Source: Caldilineaceae bacterium
GTDB taxonomy: Bacteria; Chloroflexota; Anaerolineae; Caldilineales; Caldilineaceae
Direction: 5' to 3'
DNA length: 5,189 nucleotides
Assembly: GCA_012032975.1 (NCBI GenBank)
Contig: JAAUPU010000306.1
Span: 1 to 5,189, forward strand
In this document: piece by piece, positions 1 through 5,189 of the stretch
Numbering within the stretch: the first letter of the stretch is position 1
Layout of the letters: each line of letters opens with the position of its first letter
Notes under the pieces: generated by a model
What the model was told of the DNA's origin: nothing
What the model saw: only the letters and a program-made list of their open reading frames with translations
Databases searched by the model: none
Made by a program: the position numbers and the translations under genes

Positions 1-1
1 C

Positions 2-334
2 TTGGGCATCATCGGTGGGGCGCGGCTGGCCACGGTGATGCTGGTGCTGGGTCTGCCCGCGCTGGATGTGGCCTGGCTGATCGTCAGCCGCTGGCGTCGC
101 GGCGATTCACCGGGCCAGGGCGGGCGCGATCATCTGCACTACCGCCTGTTGGACAAGGGCTTGAGTGAGCGGACCATCGTGGTTGGCTACTGGCTCTTTT
201 GCGCACTCTTCGGCGCGCTGACGCTGTTGTTGGACGATCGCCTGTACAAGTTGGTGGCGCTGCTGGGGTTGGGCGCGCTGGCGTTGGCGCTCTTGGTCTG
301 GGCCAGTCGGGCGCCGGGCCAGCGGCGCTCTTGA
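2..334 (+). CDS. Undecaprenyl-phosphate sugar-1-phosphate transferase, WecA/TagO-like (MraY/GT4 superfamily), C-terminal part
   Basis: The 5' end lies outside the window; the frame is open from base 2 and stops at TGA 332-334, giving the last 110 residues of a protein normally about 330-380 long. Members are integral inner-membrane enzymes that move a sugar-1-phosphate (often GlcNAc-1-P) from a UDP-sugar onto undecaprenyl phosphate, the first lipid-linked step of O-antigen, teichoic-acid or exopolysaccharide synthesis. Seen here: a hydrophobic segment at about residues 8-30 with the family-like stretch LGLPALDVAWLIVSRWRRG, a basic cytosolic loop, then DHLHYRLLDKGLS (residues 43-55), matching the conserved HIHH-type loop that follows it in WecA/TagO. 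Two more hydrophobic segments (about 59-76 and 82-101) and a short basic tail complete it. The fourth position of the His motif is Tyr (HLHY). The sugar substrate cannot be decided from this fragment. It converges on the M23 gene. Confidence 0.88.
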   Translation: MGIIGGARLATVMLVLGLPALDVAWLIVSRWRRGDSPGQGGRDHLHYRLLDKGLSERTIVVGYWLFCALFGALTLLLDDRLYKLVALLGLGALALALLVWASRAPGQRRS

Positions 335-375
335 ACGCGCTGGGGATGCAACTGCCGGAGGAAGCGCCATGATTG

Positions 376-421
376 GACGGATGAAAGGATGACGAGCAAC
401 GGCGTCATCCTTTCATCCGTC
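376..421. repeat. Perfect 19-bp inverted repeat between convergent genes (possible bidirectional 3'-end hairpin)
   Basis: The left arm GACGGATGAAAGGATGACG (376-394) is exactly complementary to 403-421, with an 8-base loop (395-402). It lies 41 bases after the plus-strand stop at 334 and 38 bases beyond the minus-strand stop at 460, so transcripts of both convergent genes would end in this hairpin. Neither side has the U-run of a classical intrinsic terminator, so it may act as a 3'-end stabiliser, a weak or Rho-assisted terminator, or be a dispersed intergenic repeat. GGATGAA/GGATGACG-type motifs are, as far as I recall, frequent between genes in Chloroflexota. Confidence 0.75.
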
Positions 422-429
422 ATCCTTTC
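403..429. repeat. Tandem 12-base direct repeat, period 15, overlapping the hairpin arm
   Basis: CGTCATCCTTTC occurs at 403-414 and again at 418-429, so the right arm of the hairpin runs into a second, partial copy of itself. The left arm carries the reverse complement of the same unit, so one short unit is present three times within 54 bases, in two orientations. Confidence 0.8.
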
Positions 430-459
430 CCGATACTTGTCGTGATGGATGGGATCGCG

Positions 460-3014
460 TCAACGGCCGACGCCGTCGTAGACCGCGGCGCTGGTGGCGT
501 AGATCAGGTTGGCGATGGCGGTGATGGGAGCGCCGCTGCTGGTGACCAGCGCGCTGCCGGTGAAGCTGCTGCCCAGCGCATCGAACGAAGTCGGAGGGAA
601 GTCACCGCCGTTGCAGGTGTTGGCCCCGGTTGCCTGACCCGGCGTCAGAGTTTTCGTAAGTGGAGCGCCGAGCCTGGCGACGCCCGCGCTGTCATAGTAC
701 TGGATGCTGACCGTCGTGCTCGCGGTGCCCACATTGAGTACGTTGAGCGCGGCGTACTTGCTATAGCTGTTGCAGTTGCTGCCCGAACCATGCCGGTATT
801 GCAGCGGGAGCACCACACTGGCCCGGCCATCGGCCGCGGAGACCAGCTTGTAATGGCCGGCGGCATCCTTGCTGCCCCAGATCGTCGTGCCCACCCCAGC
901 CAGAGACTTATTTGCATCGATGTCGATGGAGCCATCCCAGTTGTTGCCCAGGGAATAGAAGGTAGCGGCCGGCTCGGAACCACCGTTGCGGGTGTTGTAG
1001 CCCTGGGCGGTGAAGGCGCCGTGGCTGCGACTGATGGTTAGGTCAGTGTTGCCTGTATCCCGGTTGATGTAGCGCAGGTCCACTTCGACCGTGGAACCCG
1101 CAGTGTTCTGCAGCACGGTCGCGCTGAACAGATACCAGATGCTGGAGCAGTCTCCTGCACAAACCCGGTAGACCGACGGGCAAAGAGGTTGGCGTTGGGC
1201 TGCTGGATGCCGGTGTAGGCGGCGTAGCGCCCAGTGTTCCAACTGGTGAGGGCGGCCACCGCCAGGGGCTGGCCGTTAGTGCTCTCGACAATCGCCGACC
1301 CATCTGGGTTGAGCGTGGTGGGCGGCGAGAGCGCCAGCCGTCCACCCGCGGCCAGCGAGTAGAATTGGGTGCTCAACTCCATGCCATCGCGCTTGCGATA
1401 GGCGACCTTGATGTTGGCGCTCTGGCTGCCGGCGTTCTGGACGAAGAGGTCGGACCACTGGTAGGGGTCGTAGTGGTAGACCGCGGGCAGGTAGCTCTTG
1501 GTGGCGATGTCCAATCCAGAAACACCGCTGTAGGCGTAGCGCCCTGTGCCGTTGCTCGTCTCCACCACTACAGATAAATCAGCGCTGCCGTCTACAACAG
1601 CCGATGCTACGTTAGTCTGGTTGCAGTTATAGGAGGCGGATTGATTAGCGAACAGTGTGCCATTCAGTTCACAGGCAAGTGTTCCATCGCTTCTTAGAAA
1701 ATTCACTTTGATCCTGTTATACCCACCACCATTGTTGCGAACTCTGACTATCGATGACCATCCGCTGCCATGCTTAACCTGCGGGATATACGTCGCTTGG
1801 CGGACGAGTTTGAGAGCATCCACACCCACTTGACACCAAGACCCGGGGCAGTGTTGGTTGTATACCTCTCCGGTAGCATCAAAAGCATAGACATAACTAC
1901 TCGAATTCATCCGATATACACCGATACTGACCCATTGATTTGATAGGCCCTGCTGATCGACTCTGGCTGTAGATATTCCGTCTCTATGAACAATCTTGTA
2001 TTCTGCTTCCCAACTTGTCGCGTTAGTGCTTGGAATATAGACATGCACGTCATAGATACCGTCATATAATGACAGAGCAGTCGCTGTCCATCTAGCCCAC
2101 TGATCGATGGCCCCAGTTTGTGCGTCCGTATAAAAATGATCGTTGCCAAAACCACCCCCTGCTTGTGTCCATCCACCACAATTACCATTGCACAGGTTAT
2201 TAAACGTCCCTCCACTTCCTTTCGAGAAGTCATTGTTGTTGATTGAGACATCGTCCACAATCGTTTCACCGCTGTAAGGTGGAGGCGGAACTGGCGGGGC
2301 CGGTACAGGTACGGTTGGATTTCCGCAAATATCTGCCCATTCGCCTTCTTTCCATAGACAGTGGCTAGTGGCTCCACCTAGATTGGGCCAGGGATCGTTG
2401 TAGCTACCTGACCATCCAAAAGGATCGGTCCTCTTTTTAAGATTTTGCCCGTTTAGCTTTTGTACTTCGAAGTGTAGATGTGCCCCTGTAGAATTACCGG
2501 TATTTCCGCTAGTTCCCAGTACCTGACCAGCTTGCACGCTCATACCAGTTGAAACTACGAACGAGCTTAAGTGTGCATAGAGAATGGTATGATCTTGAAT
2601 ATCGTCATGCAGAACTTCAACGTACATACCGAGGCCAAAATTTCGATTATTGGGATCTTGCCATCCGGCAAATGTGACAATACCGTCTGATGCGGACAAG
2701 ACATGTTCGTAACTCAAATTGAAATCGACACCTTCATGACCATCGTAGCAGCTGACACCCAGGGTGCATAAGTTAGGATGAGCATTAAAGCGTCTCTCGC
2801 CAGTATGAATCACAAGACTGCCGTTTTGCAACCGATTAGGATATTCATGATCAAAATACGAGGTCACTGTCTCAGTTTCATAATAGGGTGACATCATAAA
2901 CGGATAGGTCTGTTGTGCTTTTGTGGAATATGACGCGAGCAGTGTACATATCGTGCTTGCGGTGAAGGCATAGAATAGAAGGCGAAAATAACTGATAGTT
3001 CGGCAGCTATACAT
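460..3014 (-). CDS. Secreted M23 (LytM-type) metallopeptidase with golvesin-like domain and four surface repeats; one frameshift
   Basis: Likely a zinc endopeptidase acting on peptidoglycan cross-bridges or another extracellular peptide. ATG at 3014 is preceded by a strong Shine-Dalgarno. Residues 1-33 are a Sec signal peptide (hydrophobic 11-28, likely cleavage after TKA). The M23 domain covers about 60-200: GHEGVD with H93 and D97, YAHL with H148, and GAHLHFEV with H179 and H181, so the metal and catalytic set is complete. A Pro-rich linker (233-247) leads to a golvesin/xanthan-lyase-like carbohydrate-binding-type domain (about 251-405). Four roughly 100-120 residue repeats follow (about 408-506, 507-611, 612-733, 734-851), each with Pro-x-Val/Gln, Trp or Tyr, VxNxG and a closing (A)Y-x-G motif. 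Paired cysteines (83/89, 219/230, 275/279, 389/394) fit an exported protein. The frame breaks after residue 612 (bases 1178-1180); restoring one base gives 851 residues ending at TGA 460-462, while the uncorrected frame stops at 1038. GC is much lower in the first half than in the last three repeats. The in vivo substrate is unknown. Confidence 0.85.
1176..1182 (-). other. Single-base deletion (frameshift) in a C run of the M23 gene
   Basis: The coding strand reads CTC TTT GCC CGT CGG. The upstream frame gives LFARRSTGFVQE and then an un-family-like Arg/Cys-rich tail. If the CCC (1178-1180) were CCCC the reading becomes LFAPSVYRVCAGDC and continues with a normal third repeat (WYLFSATVLQN). 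The Pro then matches SYLPAVY and TYIPQVK at the start of the neighbouring repeats. Confidence 0.85.
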
Positions 3015-3017
3015 AAA

Positions 3018-3027
3018 TCCTTTCCTT
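3018..3027 (-). promoter_or_regulatory. Shine-Dalgarno for the M23 gene
   Basis: The minus strand reads AAGGAAAGGA followed by TTT and then ATG at 3014. Two overlapping AAGGA-like cores sit 3 and 8 bases from the start, so the more upstream one is at the usual distance. This supports ATG 3014, which also opens directly into the signal peptide. Confidence 0.75.
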
Positions 3028-3097
3028 ACGCTATTCTAAGATTTCGTCCACCCACAAATATCTATCTTGTTCAAAACGATTGTGAAAATGATCTGGA

Positions 3098-3178
3098 CCA
3101 CAGATGCGCATAGATAAGCGCGGATTCATAATGGGTGTCTGCGTGAATCGGAGGTAAAAATCTCTACCAACTCTGTGG
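3098..3178. repeat. Probable decayed copy of a dispersed intergenic palindromic repeat
   Basis: In the 191-base gap between the two minus-strand genes, CCACAGA (3098-3104) pairs with TCTGTGG (3172-3178), and inside it GATTCA (3123-3128) pairs with TGAATC (3144-3149). The order of words (CACAGATG, CGGATTCATAA, GTGAATC, TAAAAATCTCT, CTGTGG) resembles the CACAGAT/CACGGATT/TGTGAATCTG family scattered through many Chloroflexota and other bacterial genomes, with several substitutions. That identification is from memory. The rest of the gap (3015-3097, 3179-3205) shows only the Shine-Dalgarno and no convincing gene or terminator. Confidence 0.45.
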
Positions 3179-3205
3179 GCAGTTACTTGTTTGTATCTAC
3201 CTTGG

Positions 3206-4718
3206 CTATTTCTGTTGAGTAGAGATCGGTTGCCTTGTCCAGAAAGGATACCGAACTAATGACTCCCCCGTGTCCGATATCTGACGCAGGTTGCTCCCGT
3301 CTACGTTAACAACCCAGATCTCACTAGTTCCGCTGCGTGTGGAGGCGAACACGATCTGGGTGCCATCCGGTGACCAAGCGGGGTCGATATGACCTGTGCT
3401 GTGGTCATTCAACAGGAGACGCTCTTTGCCAGTTTCGACATCGATCACGTAGATTGTGGCATTCTGAAATGGATTTTTGTTGATGTCGTCGGGAGAGCCT
3501 TTTTTCTACAGCCTTCGTATATTGAACAAAGGCCATCATACTGCTATCAGGTGACCAGACAGGTATAGAGTTGAAACTCCCAGAAGCGCTGTAAGTAAGA
3601 TGGCGCAAAGCGGAGCCCTCCGCATCCATGATCATCAAGCCATCTTTGAACAGGGCAATTTTCTTTCCGTCCGGGGAATATGAAACTATCGAAATCGAGC
3701 CACGCATTGACTCATCTAGTGCTATGTCCTCAGGGGGAATGAGACGGCGGCGGTCTCTACCATTGGATTTGGCCAGCCAAAGTTCGGTTGGTTTCGTAGC
3801 CATTCCTTCTTGCAGGACATACACCACCTGCTGTCCATCAGCCGACACAGCGCCATCCGTGATCGCTGATGGCGACATAACCTGATTAAAGACGGTTACA
3901 TGATCGCCAGTGTCGACGTCGACTAGCCACAGACCCACATCGGCATATCCATCTTGAGCTCGAATCAAGACATCGCGATTGTCGGGATGCCAGTCGAAAA
4001 ACAGACCCAGGGGGTCAAGGTTGTCCCGAAACAGCGGTTCGCTTTTGCCGCTGTCCATGTATAGTACGTAGCGGTCCCCCCAATCATCTCTTACAATCAC
4101 AGCACGACTGCCATCGGGAGACATATAGAATCGCCCCCAGGGGATTTCTGTATCATGCGTGAGCTGTTTGGCCGCAAGTATGGCAACACCTCGTTGATCA
4201 ACTGGAGCAGCAAATGTCTTGAGTGTGCCTATTTCCGAACGGACCGCATATACTATCGAGCCCGCAGCATCCGTAGCCTGCGATTTCAGCGGAACCGGCG
4301 TCGGAGATGGCCCTGGGATCAAGGTTGAGGTGGGCAGAGGCGTAGGTAAAGGGAAGGGTGTCCATGTGGGGGTAGCAGTCCAGCGCTCGGAAACTTCGAC
4401 AGGTGGCAAAACTGTCACGTCACTATCGAGCGTTGGGAATGACTCAAGCTCAGGTGTGCTTGTCATTGCATCCCCATTCGGCACTTCGTCCGTTTCAGAG
4501 AGGATATCGGCAGTTGGCCCCGGTGTTTCCAGTGGGGAGTCGGCGATCTGCTGCTGTGGAGATGTGCCAGATGGCTTTTCGGCGACCTGTCCGGTCGATG
4601 CACTGTCTGGCAATGTGCGAACCATGACAAACAACCCGATGACGAGGATGGCCAGCACGGCTACGCCTATCAACTTCAACAGCGTGCGGCCAACTGGGGA
4701 TTTCACCTGTGGGGGCAT
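3206..4718 (-). CDS. Membrane-anchored TolB/PD40-like beta-propeller protein; one frameshift
   Basis: Residues 1-12 are basic and cytosolic; about 13-34 form one hydrophobic helix (LLKLIGVAVLAILVIGLFVM), an uncleaved signal anchor. Residues 38-145 are a disordered Ser/Thr/Pro linker ending in a TPTWTPFPLPTPLPT-type run, characteristic of Chloroflexota surface proteins. From about 150 on lies a propeller with recurring PD40-type blade motifs: YMSPDGSRAVIV (198), FDWHPDNRDVLI (241), AVSADGQQVVYV (290), YSPDGKKIALF (347), WSPDSSMMAF (388) and, after the frameshift, WSPDGTQIVFAS. Blade ends such as LWLVDVDTGD and IWVVNVDGSN are typical of TolB/DPP-IV-type propellers. The frame breaks after Lys406; corrected length is 503 residues. 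No catalytic domain is visible, so a binding or scaffold role outside the membrane is likely, not proven. It precedes the M23 gene in the same orientation by 191 bases, so co-transcription is possible but not shown. Other, non-Tol propeller functions cannot be excluded. Confidence 0.82.
3498..3506 (-). other. Single-base insertion (frameshift) in an A6 run of the propeller gene
   Basis: The coding strand reads GTA GAA AAA AGG CTC TCC; the A run (3500-3505) is six long. This frame continues as RLSRRHQQKS, which has no propeller character. With five A the reading is VEKGSPDDINKNPF and runs straight through NATIYVIDVETG into a canonical final blade ending at TAG 3206-3208. Removing one base makes 3206-4718 exactly 504 codons. 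Confidence 0.85.
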
Positions 4719-4725
4719 GACAGGA

Positions 4726-4732
4726 TCCTTTT
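4726..4732 (-). promoter_or_regulatory. Shine-Dalgarno for the propeller gene
   Basis: The minus strand reads AAAAGGA, then a 7-base spacer, then ATG at 4718. The spacing and strength decide this start; it also places the positive N-terminus directly before the membrane helix. Confidence 0.75.
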
Positions 4733-4835
4733 CAGTTGTGATCTGTTCTGTGTAGAATCAGGAGGCGGAGAAACATGACGTGCAATTCAGGGAACATACT
4801 GCACCATCACTTGGACACAAACTGCCTGCAAGATC

Positions 4836-4864
4836 ACTGTAAGGAAAATCGACGGTCCTGTCAA
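4836..4864 (-). promoter_or_regulatory. Sigma-70-type promoter for the propeller gene
   Basis: On the minus strand a perfect TTGACA (4864-4859) is followed after exactly 17 bases by TACAGT (4841-4836), a 4/6 match to TATAAT. Initiation would fall near 4829, giving a leader of about 110 bases before ATG 4718. A 7-base inverted pair, AATCGAC (4847-4853) and GTCGATT (4875-4881), brackets the -35 box and could be an operator, though it is short. Confidence 0.6.
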
Positions 4865-4874
4865 TCGGTAGTCT

Positions 4875-4966
4875 GTCGATTCTTCGCTGGGCGGGTGTCA
4901 GGTTTTGGGCTAACACTGAGACCGGCGCATAATCGTGGAGAAGCAGAATACCCAGCGAAGAATGAC
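4875..4966. repeat. Bulged 16-bp inverted repeat flanking the plus-strand promoter
   Basis: ATTCTTCGCTGGG (4879-4891) is exactly complementary to CCCAGCGAAGAAT (4951-4963). Three further pairs (GTC 4875-4877 with GAC 4964-4966) extend it past one bulged G at 4878. The arms are 59 bases apart and enclose the candidate plus-strand -35 and -10 boxes. This could be a pair of half-sites for a regulator acting by looping, or the fold of an RNA leader if transcription starts further upstream. Confidence 0.65.
4905..4933 (+). promoter_or_regulatory. Candidate sigma-70-type promoter for the small ORF and tsaD
   Basis: TTGGGC (4905-4910) and CATAAT (4928-4933, 5/6 match) are separated by 17 bases. The -35 box is weak (3/6), as expected if an activator helps. 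Transcription would begin near 4940, about 50 bases before ATG 4990, so the right arm of the inverted repeat would lie just downstream of the start point. Confidence 0.45.
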
Positions 4967-4976
4967 AACGGCCTGT

Positions 4977-4983
4977 GAGAGGA
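4977..4983 (+). promoter_or_regulatory. Shine-Dalgarno for the 30-codon ORF
   Basis: GAGAGGA lies 6 bases before ATG 4990. It is a stronger and better spaced site than the AGGA (5066-5069) in front of tsaD, and is the main reason to take the small ORF seriously. Confidence 0.6.
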
Positions 4984-4989
4984 CGACAT

Positions 4990-5082
4990 ATGGATTTCCA
5001 TTTGACCCTGTTGGACACGCTGTGGAGCCGGTATGATCTACCGCCCAACATGTTCGAAGCTGAGCAGGACTTGCAGCCATGA
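4990..5082 (+). CDS. Small ORF (30 aa) translationally coupled to tsaD, function unknown
   Basis: The product begins MDFHLTLLDTLWSRYD and ends in FEAEQDLQP; I do not recognise it. It is acidic overall with a short amphipathic-looking N-terminal half (leucines at 5, 7, 8 and 11, Trp at 12) and no signal peptide or metal motif. Its TGA (5080-5082) overlaps the tsaD ATG (5079-5081) as ATGA, the usual arrangement for translational coupling, so ribosomes finishing this ORF could restart on tsaD. An in-frame stop at 4963-4965 limits upstream extension; GTG 4975 is the only other nearby start. It could be a real small protein, a regulatory leader peptide, or a chance ORF. Given the indels elsewhere in the window, a larger gene broken here cannot be excluded. 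Confidence 0.45.
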   Translation: MDFHLTLLDTLWSRYDLPPNMFEAEQDLQP

Positions 5083-5189
5083 CACGCATTCTGGCAATTG
5101 AAACCAGTTGTGACGAAACGGCCGCCGCGGTCATTGCCAGCGGGCGGCAGATTCTCAGCAAACGTCGTCGCCACCCAGATCGAGCTGCA
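5079..5189 (+). CDS. tsaD: tRNA N6-adenosine threonylcarbamoyltransferase TsaD, N-terminal fragment; one frameshift
   Basis: ATG 5079 opens MTRILAIETSCDETAAAVI, the hallmark N-terminus of TsaD/Kae1 (ASKHA fold), which transfers the threonylcarbamoyl group from threonylcarbamoyl-AMP to A37 of ANN-decoding tRNAs, working with TsaB and TsaE in bacteria. Only the first 37 codons are inside the window; the metal-binding HxExH motif would lie beyond it. After GRQILS the raw frame gives KRRRHPDRAA, but dropping one A from AAA (5160-5162) gives SNVVATQIEL, the expected TsaD continuation. The start has its own AGGA (5066-5069) and overlaps the preceding small ORF by ATGA. Identification of the family is secure; whether the frameshift is real is doubtful because the gene is normally essential. 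Confidence 0.9.
   Translation, partial: MTRILAIETSCDETAAAVIASGRQILSKRRRHPDRAA
5157..5165 (+). other. tsaD: Single-base insertion (frameshift) in an A run of tsaD
   Basis: AGC AAA CGT CGT should read AGC AAC GTC GTC to give SNVV, the conserved TsaD stretch. One extra A at 5160-5162 explains the change, and the corrected frame stays open to the window end. Confidence 0.85.

Noticed and set aside
376..421. Classical Rho-independent terminator
   Set aside because: The stem is excellent but no U-run follows on either strand, so only a hairpin is claimed.
442..1041. 199-codon plus-strand open frame opposite the M23 gene's 3' part
   Set aside because: It mirrors the high-GC repeat-coding strand, gives a low-complexity Ala/Gly/Val-rich product with no recognisable domain, and lacks a good ribosome site.
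1907..2377. 156-codon minus-strand open frame inside the M23 gene
   Set aside because: It is a shifted-frame shadow of the golvesin-like region, which has strong family-like sequence in the main frame.
3033..3038. TAGAAT as a -10 box for the M23 gene
   Set aside because: No -35 box is found at a workable distance and initiation would fall at the edge of the Shine-Dalgarno, leaving almost no leader.
3498..3506. Programmed -1 ribosomal frameshift at AAAAAAG
   Set aside because: The heptamer is in the wrong phase for the X-XXY-YYZ rule, and the correction needed is +1, not -1.
4219..4755. 178-codon plus-strand open frame opposite the propeller gene's 5' part
   Set aside because: It is antisense to the Thr/Pro linker and membrane helix; its Gly/Val/Ser-rich product is what that antisense predicts, and the minus-strand protein is clearly real.
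4775..4978. 67-codon plus-strand open frame in the divergent control region
   Set aside because: It overlaps both promoters and the inverted repeat, and its His/Asn/Cys-rich product looks like translated non-coding DNA.
4758..5174. 138-codon minus-strand open frame across the tsaD start and control region
   Set aside because: It is antisense to the secure tsaD N-terminus, Cys/Ser-rich, and shows no domain or ribosome site.
1..5189. CRISPR array, transposase, phage or defence genes
   Set aside because: No regularly spaced repeats, transposase motifs or effector domains were seen on either strand.

Overview
The window most likely comes from a Chloroflexota bacterium (Anaerolineae/Caldilineae/Ardenticatenia-like). 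This is inferred from protein style, not from a marker gene. The clues are a membrane-anchored beta-propeller protein with a long Thr/Pro/Ser linker, a secreted M23 peptidase carrying a golvesin-like domain and four copies of a beta-rich repeat of the type common in Chloroflexota surface proteins, and a tsaD start typical of that phylum. GC is about two thirds at the left end, clearly lower (about 40-50%) from roughly 1560 to 3200, and intermediate further right.

Layout. Bases 2-334 (+) are the last 110 codons of a WecA/TagO/MraY-type polyprenyl-phosphate sugar-1-phosphate transferase. It converges on a large minus-strand gene, and a perfect 19-bp inverted repeat (376-421) sits midway between the two stops. 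Bases 3014-460 (-) encode an 851-residue (frame-corrected) secreted protein: signal peptide, LytM/M23 domain with all metal ligands, Pro-rich linker, golvesin-like domain, four repeats. Bases 3015-3205 are intergenic and hold a probable decayed copy of a dispersed palindromic repeat. Bases 4718-3206 (-) encode a 503-residue (frame-corrected) single-pass membrane protein with an external TolB/PD40-like propeller. Bases 4719-4989 form a divergent control region with one good promoter on each strand, the plus-strand promoter lying between the arms of a bulged 16-bp inverted repeat. Bases 4990-5082 (+) are a 30-codon ORF with a strong Shine-Dalgarno that overlaps the next start as ATGA. Bases 5079-5189 (+) are the beginning of tsaD, needed for tRNA t6A modification.

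The main caution is that all three genes readable over a frame-sensitive stretch (M23, propeller, tsaD) carry a single-base indel in a short homopolymer (CCC, AAAAAA, AAA). Restoring one base in each gives a clean family-like reading. Because tsaD is normally essential and the genes are unrelated, uncorrected sequencing or assembly error is the simplest explanation; the proteins should be read as intact in the organism until raw reads say otherwise.

Functionally, the two minus-strand genes are both envelope or surface proteins and the partial left gene starts envelope glycan synthesis, so the left four fifths is a cell-envelope neighbourhood. tsaD is an unrelated housekeeping gene read divergently. 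I see no defence, CRISPR, phage or transposase gene. The most worthwhile leads are the small ORF and inverted-repeat-flanked promoter ahead of tsaD, and the compositional seam inside the M23 gene.
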